From an uncultured Gemmatimonadota bacterium (GTDB taxonomy: Bacteria; Gemmatimonadota; Gemmatimonadetes; Gemmatimonadales; Gemmatimonadaceae), in contig CAIRYG010000010.1 of assembly GCA_903882745.1 (NCBI GenBank), positions 1-64,000 on the forward strand: a stretch of DNA of 64,000 nucleotides, written 5' to 3'. Of this stretch, positions 18,453 through 26,522 are shown piece after piece. Position 1 is the first letter of the stretch; each line of letters starts with the position of its first letter. Below the pieces are notes generated by a model, which worked only from the letters and a program-made list of their open reading frames with translations, made no database searches and had not been told where the DNA came from. The translations under genes and the position numbers were made by a program.

Positions 18453-21380
18453 TCATCGGCCGGCGTTCAGGTCGTTCCAGTTCATGATGGCATTGAAGCC
18501 CAGGGAGTAGGTCCCCTGCGTCTGCCAGCGCCAGAACGGACGGATCGCAAACATCACGACATGCCCCTTCCCGATCGGCGAATCGATGAGCTGCGCACGG
18601 TTCACGAGCCCCTCGGCGTTCGCCAACGTCCCGGAGAGCAGCATGTCCGCCGTGTTCGACGGGAACTGGAGCACCACACGAGGACGATCCCCTGCACCGC
18701 CGCCCGCTCCGCCACGTCCACCGCCGCCAGCACCACCACGACCGCCACCGCCCGCGCCACCGCGGCCACCACGCCCGCCAGGCGCAGCATCAGCCGACGC
18801 AACGGCGTCCGCCGCATCCCACGGCGACAACCGGAGCGGGGTGGCGTTCGGCGTGACGTTCTGGCTCAGCACCGAGCCACCGCGCCCGCCACCACCCATC
18901 GCCAGATCAACGCCACCGCCACCTGCATTCAGCACAGGCGCCTGATTGTAGTACACGGGGATCTGCGTTCCAGCATACCCGTACATCAGCGGGCTCTTGT
19001 TGTCCGTGATAATGCCGCGCATCAGCGTGCCACGCGCGAACATCCCAGCGGGGTTCTCCACCGTCACACCCGGGGTCAGCTTGTACTCCGGGAACAGGGT
19101 CGACGTCGCGCCTTCCGTGATCAGCGTGCCGCCATCCTGCACGAACTTGTACAGGTTCATGAGCCCTTCGTAGCCCATGCCGCCGCGAATGTCGTCGGAG
19201 GAATCGGGAAAGCCGAGTGCCTGATACTTCTCCGACTTCTTGTACGGGATCGGGCTCGCGCCGCCAGCCACGCCGGCCACAATGCTCTCGGCCGTGCCAC
19301 CCACGTGCGGGAAGATGATGACGTCGTACTTGGCCTTGATGTTCGTCATCGTGCGGAAGTCCTTATCGCCGAAGTAGCTGTACGGCACGCCATACGTGTC
19401 GAGCGCGGCACGCACCCACCCTTCGTCCTGCGTACGGCTCCAGCTATGCGCGTAGCCGATACGCGGAATATCGAGATCGTGCGTCTTGACCGCAGGAGCC
19501 GCCGAAACGGCCCACGCCGAAAGCCCGAGGCTCTTGAGCGACGCCTCAATCGCGGCGCGGTTCGAGCCCGCGTTCACGATGAAAGCACCGGCCGCAAACT
19601 TATGGCCAGCGGCCTCAAACGGCTCCTCAGCCGCCGACATCTTGGTGTCCTTGTTCTTGAAGCGGAAGGAGACGAGCGTATTGTCCGCCGTGTTCTCGAC
19701 CACGATCACATCGCCCGCGCCGGCGATTCCACCCGGAGCCGTGACGGTGCTCGTGATCAACGTCATCTTCTGATCGAGAATCGCCTTGTCGCTCACCGGC
19801 GTGATGGTGAGGTTGCGCATCAGCTGAAAGGTCCAGCCGGTGTCATCGTACGGCGCCGGGTTCCCCGGTGGATAGTTCTGCAGCGAGAAGTACATGTCGG
19901 CCAGCGTGCGGTATGGCTGATCGCCACGCACGATGTAGTCGCCCGCGCTCACACTCAGATTCCCCGCCTTGAACGACGCCTCGGCGCGATGAATCTCGAG
20001 CCCCTGCGTGCGCAGGTCGTTGACCGCCTCAGCCGCATTCTGCTTGTGCAACTGCGCCGCCGGCATCACCCACGCGTAGGTCGGGCCATTCTTCCCCTTG
20101 TCCACGGCGCGCTTGTTCTTGATCCAGTAGTTCTCGAGGTACATCTCCTTGTTCTTCGCCACGTGCGACAGCGAGAACATGATCGCCGATTCCTGGATAT
20201 TCGTGTTCGCGCGCGGGCCCCAGTTGATCGTCTTGAGGGGCGGATTCGGACGGAACCACTCGCGGCTTGTCACCGACGCCGCCGGCGTGACGGTCGTGGC
20301 ATCAGGGCCGTAGCTCTGCACTTCGTAAAAACGTCCGACCGAATTGTGCGAGTGCGCAATGAAGAACATGTAGTTCGGCACCCACCCGTCGTAGAACCCG
20401 TAGGTCCAGACGCCAGGGACGCCGCGCTTGGTCATCTCCATGACGTCGTTCTGGGCCAGCGTCCACCACTCGTCGATCGTGATCGCGTCAATCGCGTCGT
20501 TGTACGGCCCCGTACCGGTGGAGGTGTAGAGATACGTCTGCGCCTCATGCAAATCGTGCATGATGGTCGGCGTCCACTCGAGGAACGTCTTCGTCGTGTT
20601 CTTCGTAAGGTCGAGGAACTGCCCCATGCCGTCACGGTTGTTGTCGTGCTGCACGTACTTGCCCCAGTACATCAGGGGAAGGTTGGCGCCCTCGGCCGCG
20701 TGCTCTTTGTTGAAGTAGTAGTTGTCCACCATCTTCTCGCGACCATCGACTTCGATAACCGGCGTGATGAAGGTGACCACGTTGTTGCGGATGTTCTGCA
20801 CGAACGGGGACTCTTCCACCACGAGACGGTAGGCGAGCTCCATCAGCATCTCGGGACCGCCCTTTTCTGGCGAGTGGATACCCGAGGTAATCCAATAGAT
20901 CGGCTTCGAGGAATGAATGATCTTCTGCGCCTCGGCCTCGCTGGTCTTGCGCGGATCGGTTAGCGCCTTGAGGTCGCCTTTGTACTTCTCGAGGTTCTTG
21001 ATGGTGGCTTCATCGCCGATCGCGAGCATCACCATGTCGCGCCCTTCTTCGGTCTTGCCAATCTTCCAAAATTTCGCACGCGGCGACGCCTTGGCGATGG
21101 CTTCGAGATACCGATGGATATCCTTAGCGTAGGTCAGCTCGCCGGGCGTGCCGACAATCTTTCCTAAGAACTTGAGCGGGGTCGGCACCGTGTTCGAGGC
21201 CGGCAGGTGATCGACAAGCTCGGTCGAGATGCGCGAGTCGGTTAGGTATTCTTTGATTTTCTTGCCGTATTCCTCGTCCATCTTCTGCTGCGCCTGAGCT
21301 GGGCGACTGATCGCCAGCACGCTCAGCGCGGCGAAAAGGGCGACGGCCATTGGGCGCGTAACACGATTCCTGCGCGACAT
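18453..21380 (-). CDS. Secreted M14 zinc carboxypeptidase family protein
   Basis: 975 residues from the ATG at 21380, chosen because AAGGAGG stands just upstream; a GTG five codons earlier would include that site. A signal peptide ends near AQAQQ. The M14 zinc motif HxxE is seen in GIHSPEKGGPEML and a later His lies in MHDLHEAQTYL. Long downstream regions beyond the catalytic domain are beta-rich and include a Gly/Arg-rich insert at about 866-897. The size is two to three times that of a minimal M14 enzyme, which is typical of large exported M14 proteins of this type. A role in extracellular peptide degradation is likely. Confidence 0.88.
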   Translation of the reverse strand: MSRRNRVTRPMAVALFAALSVLAISRPAQAQQKMDEEYGKKIKEYLTDSRISTELVDHLPASNTVPTPLKFLGKIVGTPGELTYAKDIHRYLEAIAKASPRAKFWKIGKTEEGRDMVMLAIGDEATIKNLEKYKGDLKALTDPRKTSEAEAQKIIHSSKPIYWITSGIHSPEKGGPEMLMELAYRLVVEESPFVQNIRNNVVTFITPVIEVDGREKMVDNYYFNKEHAAEGANLPLMYWGKYVQHDNNRDGMGQFLDLTKNTTKTFLEWTPTIMHDLHEAQTYLYTSTGTGPYNDAIDAITIDEWWTLAQNDVMEMTKRGVPGVWTYGFYDGWVPNYMFFIAHSHNSVGRFYEVQSYGPDATTVTPAASVTSREWFRPNPPLKTINWGPRANTNIQESAIMFSLSHVAKNKEMYLENYWIKNKRAVDKGKNGPTYAWVMPAAQLHKQNAAEAVNDLRTQGLEIHRAEASFKAGNLSVSAGDYIVRGDQPYRTLADMYFSLQNYPPGNPAPYDDTGWTFQLMRNLTITPVSDKAILDQKMTLITSTVTAPGGIAGAGDVIVVENTADNTLVSFRFKNKDTKMSAAEEPFEAAGHKFAAGAFIVNAGSNRAAIEASLKSLGLSAWAVSAAPAVKTHDLDIPRIGYAHSWSRTQDEGWVRAALDTYGVPYSYFGDKDFRTMTNIKAKYDVIIFPHVGGTAESIVAGVAGGASPIPYKKSEKYQALGFPDSSDDIRGGMGYEGLMNLYKFVQDGGTLITEGATSTLFPEYKLTPGVTVENPAGMFARGTLMRGIITDNKSPLMYGYAGTQIPVYYNQAPVLNAGGGGVDLAMGGGGRGGSVLSQNVTPNATPLRLSPWDAADAVASADAAPGGRGGRGGAGGGGRGGAGGGGRGGAGGGAGDRPRVVLQFPSNTADMLLSGTLANAEGLVNRAQLIDSPIGKGHVVMFAIRPFWRWQTQGTYSLGFNAIMNWNDLNAGR

Positions 21381-21543
21381 CCTGCCTCCTTGCACTTACG
21401 GTCGTGGGGTGATCGGCCTCAGCTGGACCGATCTGCTGCGGAAATCCGCAACTCATACTTACGCAATTTCACCGAGAATCGTTAGCACTCGTACGGGGCG
21501 AACCAAGCGCCGTCGCCTGGTGCCCCTGAGGCCGCCGAGGACA

Positions 21544-22539
21544 CTACCGATGCCTCATCCCGCCCAGCTCGACGGCCGTGCCCCGCCCAGCGGCCTTGGC
21601 GCGGTCGTAGAGGTACCGAAGTGCCGCCACATCCTCCACCGCCAGGCCGAGCGACTTGAATACGGTGCGCTCGGACGCGCTCCCGCGCCCCGCGGCTCGC
21701 CCCGCCACCACATCGCCGAGTTCTGCGACGATATGGGCGTCCGTGATCAGCCCCTCGCTCTTCGGCACCAAGAAATCCCCCGACTCCGCGAGCGTCGACT
21801 CCCGCCGATCCACAAAAAGGCGCGAACCCACTACGGTTGCCGAATCGAGCTCCCGCGCGTGCGCGAGCGACGCTCCCACCGCATTGATATGGACACCGGG
21901 GGCGAGCCAACTGCTGTCGAGGACCGGGGTACGCGACGCGGTAATGGTGCAGACGATATCCGCCCCATCAACGGCCCGTTGCGCCGAATCGCAGACCTCG
22001 ATCATGATCCCACGCTCGGCGCCCGCGCGATCCGCCCAGTCCTGCGCGCGGTCCACCGACCGGCTCCAGACACGGACGCGCCGCACCTCGCGCACCGCAC
22101 GTATCGCGTCGAGATGCGGCGAGGCAAGCACCCCAGCCCCCAAGATCGCCAGGTCCCGCGCGTCCGGGCGGGCCAGCAGACGCGTGGCAAGCCCGGAAAC
22201 CGCCGACGTTCGGATAGCGGTAATGGAGCTCGCATCGGCAATCGCCAGCAACTCGCCATGCTCCGCTCCGAACAGGAGCACAACGCCCACATGACTGTCA
22301 AACGGGGTGGTTGAGTTCCCTGGGAAAACCGTGATGATCTTGGCCCCGATCGAGCCCGCGACCGTGGCCGGCATCGTTCCGAAGGCGTTGGCGCCACCGG
22401 GGAGGCGCAGGATGGTCCGCAACGGGAGCTGCGCCGAGCCGTCGGAGACTGCGCGGAGCGCGTCGGCCATAACGTCAATACAGGCTGCAACCGGGAGCAG
22501 GTCACCGACCTCTCGGTCGGTCAGCAGAAGTGTAGGCAT
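21544..22539 (-). CDS. Ornithine cyclodeaminase / mu-crystallin family protein
   Basis: 331 residues. It resembles the OCD/mu-crystallin family throughout: an N-terminal half with LPLRTILRLP and GAKIITVFPGN, then a Rossmann domain whose dinucleotide motif is ILGAGVLA rather than the usual GTGVQA, and the family segment VGASLAHARELD. Family members deaminate ornithine to proline or reduce cyclic imines and ketimines with NAD(P)H; the substrate is not predictable here. It is divergent from the VPS10/BNR gene and lies upstream of the M14 gene on the same strand after 163 bases. Confidence 0.87.
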   Translation of the reverse strand: MPTLLLTDREVGDLLPVAACIDVMADALRAVSDGSAQLPLRTILRLPGGANAFGTMPATVAGSIGAKIITVFPGNSTTPFDSHVGVVLLFGAEHGELLAIADASSITAIRTSAVSGLATRLLARPDARDLAILGAGVLASPHLDAIRAVREVRRVRVWSRSVDRAQDWADRAGAERGIMIEVCDSAQRAVDGADIVCTITASRTPVLDSSWLAPGVHINAVGASLAHARELDSATVVGSRLFVDRRESTLAESGDFLVPKSEGLITDAHIVAELGDVVAGRAAGRGSASERTVFKSLGLAVEDVAALRYLYDRAKAAGRGTAVELGGMRHR

Positions 22540-22561
22540 CGAGGGGGTGGGTGGATAAAGA

Positions 22562-22608
22562 CTCTGGAAGTTGGTACGGGGGGCGCCCTAGCGCCAACGC
22601 TTCCAGAG
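22562..22608. promoter_or_regulatory. Inverted repeat in divergent intergenic region
   Basis: CTCTGGAAG at 22562-22570 pairs perfectly with CTTCCAGAG at 22600-22608, extended by TTGG/CCAA inside with a two-base bulge. It lies between the divergent OCD-family gene and the VPS10/BNR gene, so it is either an operator or a hairpin in the 5' leader of the latter. No T-run follows, so it is not a simple terminator. Confidence 0.4.
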
Positions 22609-22649
22609 CGCGAACGTAAACAGTTCATACACCTTTTCCAGGACCCAGA

Positions 22650-25600
22650 ATGACCCTAGCCGAGAGTCTCCGACTCGCACGCCGCGCCGCCCCGATGGCG
22701 GCGCTCACCCTGATGTCCATGGCATTGCCGGCGCAGGGTCGACGTGGCGGAGAAGCCGTAACCGGCCCGATGATCAATGCGTCGGTCGATCCGCTCTTCC
22801 GCCCCTTCCGTTTCCGCTCGATCGGCCCTGCCTCGATGGGCGGCCGTATTGACGATATCGCGGTCAGCGAGAGCGACCCGAACACGATCTACATTGGCTA
22901 CGCAGTAGGTGGCGTATTCAAGTCCGAGAACAATGGGACGACGTTCAGCCCCGTGTTCACCGAGTATTCCGTGGCCAGCATCGGCGACATCGCGATCCAT
23001 CCGACCAACCCGAACATTGTCTACATCGGGACCGGTGAGCCGAACAATCGTCAGACATCGTCGTTCGGCGACGGTATCTACAAGACGACCGACGGCGGCA
23101 AGACCTTCACGAATATGGGGCTGAAGGAGGTGCAGTCGATCGCGCGTATCGTGATTGATCCGCGCAATCCGGAGGTCGTGTACGTGGCGTCGCCGGGCCA
23201 TCTGTTTGGACCGAACCCCGATCGCGGCGTCTACAAGACCACCGACGGCGGCAAGACCTGGACCAAGATCAAGTACATCGACGAAAACACCGGCTTCACC
23301 GACATCACCATGGATCCGTCGAACAGCAATGTGCTGTTCGCGTCGAGCTATCAGCGTCGGCGTAGTGGATGCTGCTTCAATGGCGGCGGCGCTGGCAGCG
23401 CACTCTGGCGCACCGATGACGGCGGCAAGAGCTGGAACAAGGTGAACGGCGCGGGGATGCCCCCGGGAACCTACGGCCGCATCGCTGTTGAGATCTCCCG
23501 CAGCAACGCAAACATCGTGTACGCGCAGATCGAAGCTGGCGAGAGTGGTACGCCGATTGCCGCCCGTGCTGGCGGTGCGGCCAATATGGAAGGAGCCCCC
23601 GACGCAGCTGGACCCGGTGGCCCCGGTGGTGGTCGCGGCGCGCAGTACGACGCGTGCAACAACGGTGGCCCCGGCGGCGGCTTCGGTCGTGGCGGCTTTG
23701 GCGGTGGACGCGGTGGCGATGCGGCCGCGGCTCCGGCCGCTCCTCAGGTGCCGCCGGCGCTCGATCCGGCCAAGGGCGGTGTCTTCCGCTCCGACGATCG
23801 CGGTCGCACGTGGAAGCTCCAGAGCAACTGCAACTCGCGCCCGATGTACTTCAGTCAGCTGCGCGTGGACCCGCAGAATCCGAACACGATCTACGTCGCC
23901 GGCCTCCCGGTCGCCAAGTCGATGGACGGCGGCAAGACCTTCGCCACGCTCGACGACGCGGGTGGCAACGGCGCTCCGGCGCACGTCGACCAGCACGCGA
24001 TCTGGATCGACCCGAAGAATCCGAAGCACCTCATGATCGGCAATGACGGCGGCCTCGACATCTCGTACGATCAGGGGAAGTGGTGGGACTTCGTGAACAC
24101 GATGGCCACCGGCCTCGCCTACTGGGTGACGGCCGACATGCAGCACCCGTACAACGTCTATACCGGCCTCCAGGACAACGGCAGCTGGGGCGGACCGAGC
24201 CAGACGCGCAGCCGCAACGGCATCCTGAACACCGACTGGTTCGGCATTGGCGGTGGCGACGGGTTCCAGACGGCCGTTGATCCGAACGACCCGAACATTG
24301 TCTTTACGGAATCGCAGGACGGCTCCACCAGCCGCTACAACCTCAAGACCGGCGAACAGCGGAGCATCCGTCCGAGCGCTGGTGGTGGTGGACGTGGCGG
24401 CGCCGGTGGCGCGTGTGGTGACGCCTCCGCGCAGGGCGGTGGTGGTGGTGGGCGCGCCCTAGCGGCCGCAGCCGATGCAACCGCAGCAGGAGCCGCAGCA
24501 GCCGGTGGACGTGGTGGCCGCGGTGGACGTGGCGCAGGCGCAGCTGGTGCAGCGGGCGCTCCTGGCGCTCCGGCTGGCGCTCCTGGAGCTCCGGCTGGCC
24601 CTCCGGGTGGGTTCGGCGGTGGACGCGGCGGCGCGAACGTGCTCAACGCGGCCGCAAACGACCAGTACCGCTTCAACTGGAACACCCCGTACATGCTCTC
24701 CCCGCACAACTCGAGCATCGTGTACTTGGGCGGCAATCGCCTCTTCAAATCGTACAACCACGGCGACACCTGGGTCGCGAGCGCCGACCTCACCAAGAAC
24801 ATCGATCGCTGCAAGGTGACGATGATGGGTGTGGCCGGTGACTACAACCAGCTCTCCAAGAACGACGGCGTGGTGAGCTACAGCACGATCATCTCGGTCA
24901 ACGAGTCGCCGGTCATGCCGGGCATCGTGTGGGCGGGTACGGACGATGGGCTGCTCCAAGTCAGCCGCGACGGTGGTGCCACCTTCACCGAAGTTGGCAA
25001 GAACATCCCCGGCCTCCCGGCGAACCACGAGTACTGGTTCTCCCGCATTGAGACCTCGCACTTTGATGCCGGCACCGCGTACATCTCCGTGGACGGACAT
25101 CGCAGCGACGACCTCAAGCCCTATGTCTTCGTCACCACGGACTACGGCCGCTCCTTCAAGAGCATCTCGAACAACCTTCCCGTCGGCAACGTGCAGGTCG
25201 TGCGCCAGGACCTGAAGAACAAGGACCTGCTCTTCGTCGGTACCGAGTTCGGGCTCTACGCCTCCACGAACGCGGGCGGCGAGTGGAAGAAGTTCATGAA
25301 CAACCTCCCCACCGTGCGCGTCGACGACATCCTCGTGCACTCGCGCGAGAGCGACCTGATCGTCGCCACCCACGGCCGGAGCCTCTGGATCGCCGACGAC
25401 ATCTCGGCGCTGCAGCAACTCACCCCCGCGGTCACCGCGGCCGATGCCACCCTGTTCGACATCCGCACCACCGTGGCCTACCAGAACGACCAGACCCTTG
25501 GCTCGTACCTTGGCGGTCAGAAGAACTGGGTCGGCGAGAATGCCCCACGCGGTGCGGCGATCTCGTACTACCTCAAGAGCGACGCGACGGGTGATGTCAA

Positions 25601-25871
25601 AATCACCATCGCCGACGCCACGGGGCGCGTGATCCGCACCATCGACGGCACCAAAACTGCTGGCCTCAACCGCGTGGAGTGGAACCTCCAGCCCGACGCA
25701 CTCGGCGGCGCTGGTGGACGCGGCGGCTTCGGCGGCGGTGGTGGTGGTGGTGGACGCGGCGGCGCCGGCGCCAATACGGCGGGCACCTACGTGGTCAAGC
25801 TGCTGGTCGGCGGCCGCGAGTACACCAAGAACCTCACCGTACTCGAAGACCGCTGGAAGACGGGGCGATAG
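22650..25871 (+). CDS. Secreted VPS10/BNR-repeat (sortilin-like) protein
   Basis: 1073 residues with an N-terminal hydrophobic signal (about 12-30, ending LPAQG). At least seven Asp-box motifs (S/T-x-D-x-G-x-[TS]-[WF]) are visible, such as KTTDGGKTWTKI, RTDDGGKSWNKV, RSDDRGRTWKL and VSRDGGATFTEV, so the body is one or two beta-propellers of the sortilin VPS10/BNR type. Three Gly/Ala-rich stretches interrupt it (about 310-370, 570-665 and near 1015-1045). The C-terminal part resembles a FlgD-like Ig domain (GRVIRTIDGTKTAGLNRVEW). Similar proteins are often annotated as glycosyl hydrolases, but the propeller alone does not show enzymatic activity. Confidence 0.88.
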   Translation: MTLAESLRLARRAAPMAALTLMSMALPAQGRRGGEAVTGPMINASVDPLFRPFRFRSIGPASMGGRIDDIAVSESDPNTIYIGYAVGGVFKSENNGTTFSPVFTEYSVASIGDIAIHPTNPNIVYIGTGEPNNRQTSSFGDGIYKTTDGGKTFTNMGLKEVQSIARIVIDPRNPEVVYVASPGHLFGPNPDRGVYKTTDGGKTWTKIKYIDENTGFTDITMDPSNSNVLFASSYQRRRSGCCFNGGGAGSALWRTDDGGKSWNKVNGAGMPPGTYGRIAVEISRSNANIVYAQIEAGESGTPIAARAGGAANMEGAPDAAGPGGPGGGRGAQYDACNNGGPGGGFGRGGFGGGRGGDAAAAPAAPQVPPALDPAKGGVFRSDDRGRTWKLQSNCNSRPMYFSQLRVDPQNPNTIYVAGLPVAKSMDGGKTFATLDDAGGNGAPAHVDQHAIWIDPKNPKHLMIGNDGGLDISYDQGKWWDFVNTMATGLAYWVTADMQHPYNVYTGLQDNGSWGGPSQTRSRNGILNTDWFGIGGGDGFQTAVDPNDPNIVFTESQDGSTSRYNLKTGEQRSIRPSAGGGGRGGAGGACGDASAQGGGGGGRALAAAADATAAGAAAAGGRGGRGGRGAGAAGAAGAPGAPAGAPGAPAGPPGGFGGGRGGANVLNAAANDQYRFNWNTPYMLSPHNSSIVYLGGNRLFKSYNHGDTWVASADLTKNIDRCKVTMMGVAGDYNQLSKNDGVVSYSTIISVNESPVMPGIVWAGTDDGLLQVSRDGGATFTEVGKNIPGLPANHEYWFSRIETSHFDAGTAYISVDGHRSDDLKPYVFVTTDYGRSFKSISNNLPVGNVQVVRQDLKNKDLLFVGTEFGLYASTNAGGEWKKFMNNLPTVRVDDILVHSRESDLIVATHGRSLWIADDISALQQLTPAVTAADATLFDIRTTVAYQNDQTLGSYLGGQKNWVGENAPRGAAISYYLKSDATGDVKITIADATGRVIRTIDGTKTAGLNRVEWNLQPDALGGAGGRGGFGGGGGGGGRGGAGANTAGTYVVKLLVGGREYTKNLTVLEDRWKTGR

Positions 25872-25893
25872 TCGGCCTCGCCAGACCAATACG

Positions 25894-25927
25894 AAAGGGC
25901 CCCGGGACAATGTCCCGGGGCCCTTTT
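25894..25927. terminator. Intrinsic terminator of the VPS10/BNR gene
   Basis: A 16-base arm starting AAAGGGCCCCGGGACA pairs with its complement across a 2-3 base loop and is followed by TTTT. It begins 23 bases after the stop codon. Confidence 0.92.
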
Positions 25928-25943
25928 GCGCGGTCGCAAAAAC

Positions 25944-25978
25944 CGTTGGCGGCTCCCGCACCGGGAGCCCAGCCGCCA
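25944..25978 (-). terminator. Hairpin directly after the 103-residue hypothetical gene
   Basis: GGCGGCTCCCG pairs with CGGGAGCC...GCCGCC around a short loop with a small bulge. On the minus strand it starts right after the stop codon and a TTTTT run follows a few bases later, which fits an intrinsic terminator. Confidence 0.6.
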
Positions 25979-26290
25979 CTAGTCCAGATCGCCCATCTCT
26001 TCCTGCTCGGCTTCCTTGGCCGCCGCAACCGCCTTGGGAGGACGACCACCCCAATGCTTGCGCGGCTCTTCCGGCATGGCCAGGCGCGCCAAACGGGCCT
26101 CGTAGAACTTCACGATTCGATCCTTCACCGAGCGCTGGGTGTCCTTCTCCGCCGCCTCAAACGGGGCGTAGCGCTGCTGGTCATCTGACGTCGCGAACCA
26201 CCACCACACTCCAGTCGGAGGCGTCGTCCGCTTCTCGATCGTGCAGGAATACTTGCGGCCACCGCTTTCGAACTCAAACGGTCCAATCAT
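25979..26290 (-). CDS. Small hypothetical protein with AT-hook-like motif
   Basis: 103 residues from the ATG at 26290 (MIGPFEFESGGRKYSCTIEK). An upstream in-frame extension to 26398 looks non-coding. The first half is aromatic (VWWWFATSDD), suggesting a compact beta-fold. The second half is helical and charged (VKDRIVKFYEARLARL). The motif HWGGRPPKA contains the GRP core of an AT-hook, and the tail is acidic (EAEQEEMGDLD). No signal peptide or membrane segment is present. I do not recognise a named family; DNA binding is only a suggestion from the GRPPK motif. Confidence 0.6.
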   Translation of the reverse strand: MIGPFEFESGGRKYSCTIEKRTTPPTGVWWWFATSDDQQRYAPFEAAEKDTQRSVKDRIVKFYEARLARLAMPEEPRKHWGGRPPKAVAAAKEAEQEEMGDLD

Positions 26291-26458
26291 CCCATCGCTC
26301 CCGAAAAAGTCCCTAAAGATAACAAAATCCCGCCCTAAATGCCTACTTTCCTGCCGTATTTCCTGATTTTCAGGGTCCGCATGGCGCCAAACCAGCACAT
26401 TCGCGAGGGGCGGTGGCTGTCCATCGACCGGCCGGAACGGTCACTGTGCGACGAAACA

Positions 26459-26485
26459 GGGGGCCGGCGCATCACGCCGACCCCC
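26459..26485 (-). terminator. Terminator-like hairpin after the TonB receptor gene
   Basis: GGGGG-C-CGGCG pairs with CGCCG-A-CCCCC around CATCA, with one C-A mismatch. On the minus strand it lies about 38 bases after the receptor stop codon and is followed by TGTTTCG. Confidence 0.6.
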
Positions 26486-26522
26486 CGACTCCATCCCTAC
26501 CCGACCCAGGTTCTAGGTCGGA

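Noticed and set aside
18327-20963. 878-codon plus-strand open frame opposite the M14 peptidase gene
   Set aside because: It is antisense to a well-supported gene, has an Arg/His-rich composition typical of reverse-strand frames in GC-rich DNA, and shows no family features.
22656-26054. Two long minus-strand frames opposite the VPS10/BNR gene
   Set aside because: They mirror the codon pattern of the true gene and lack any recognisable domain or ribosome site.
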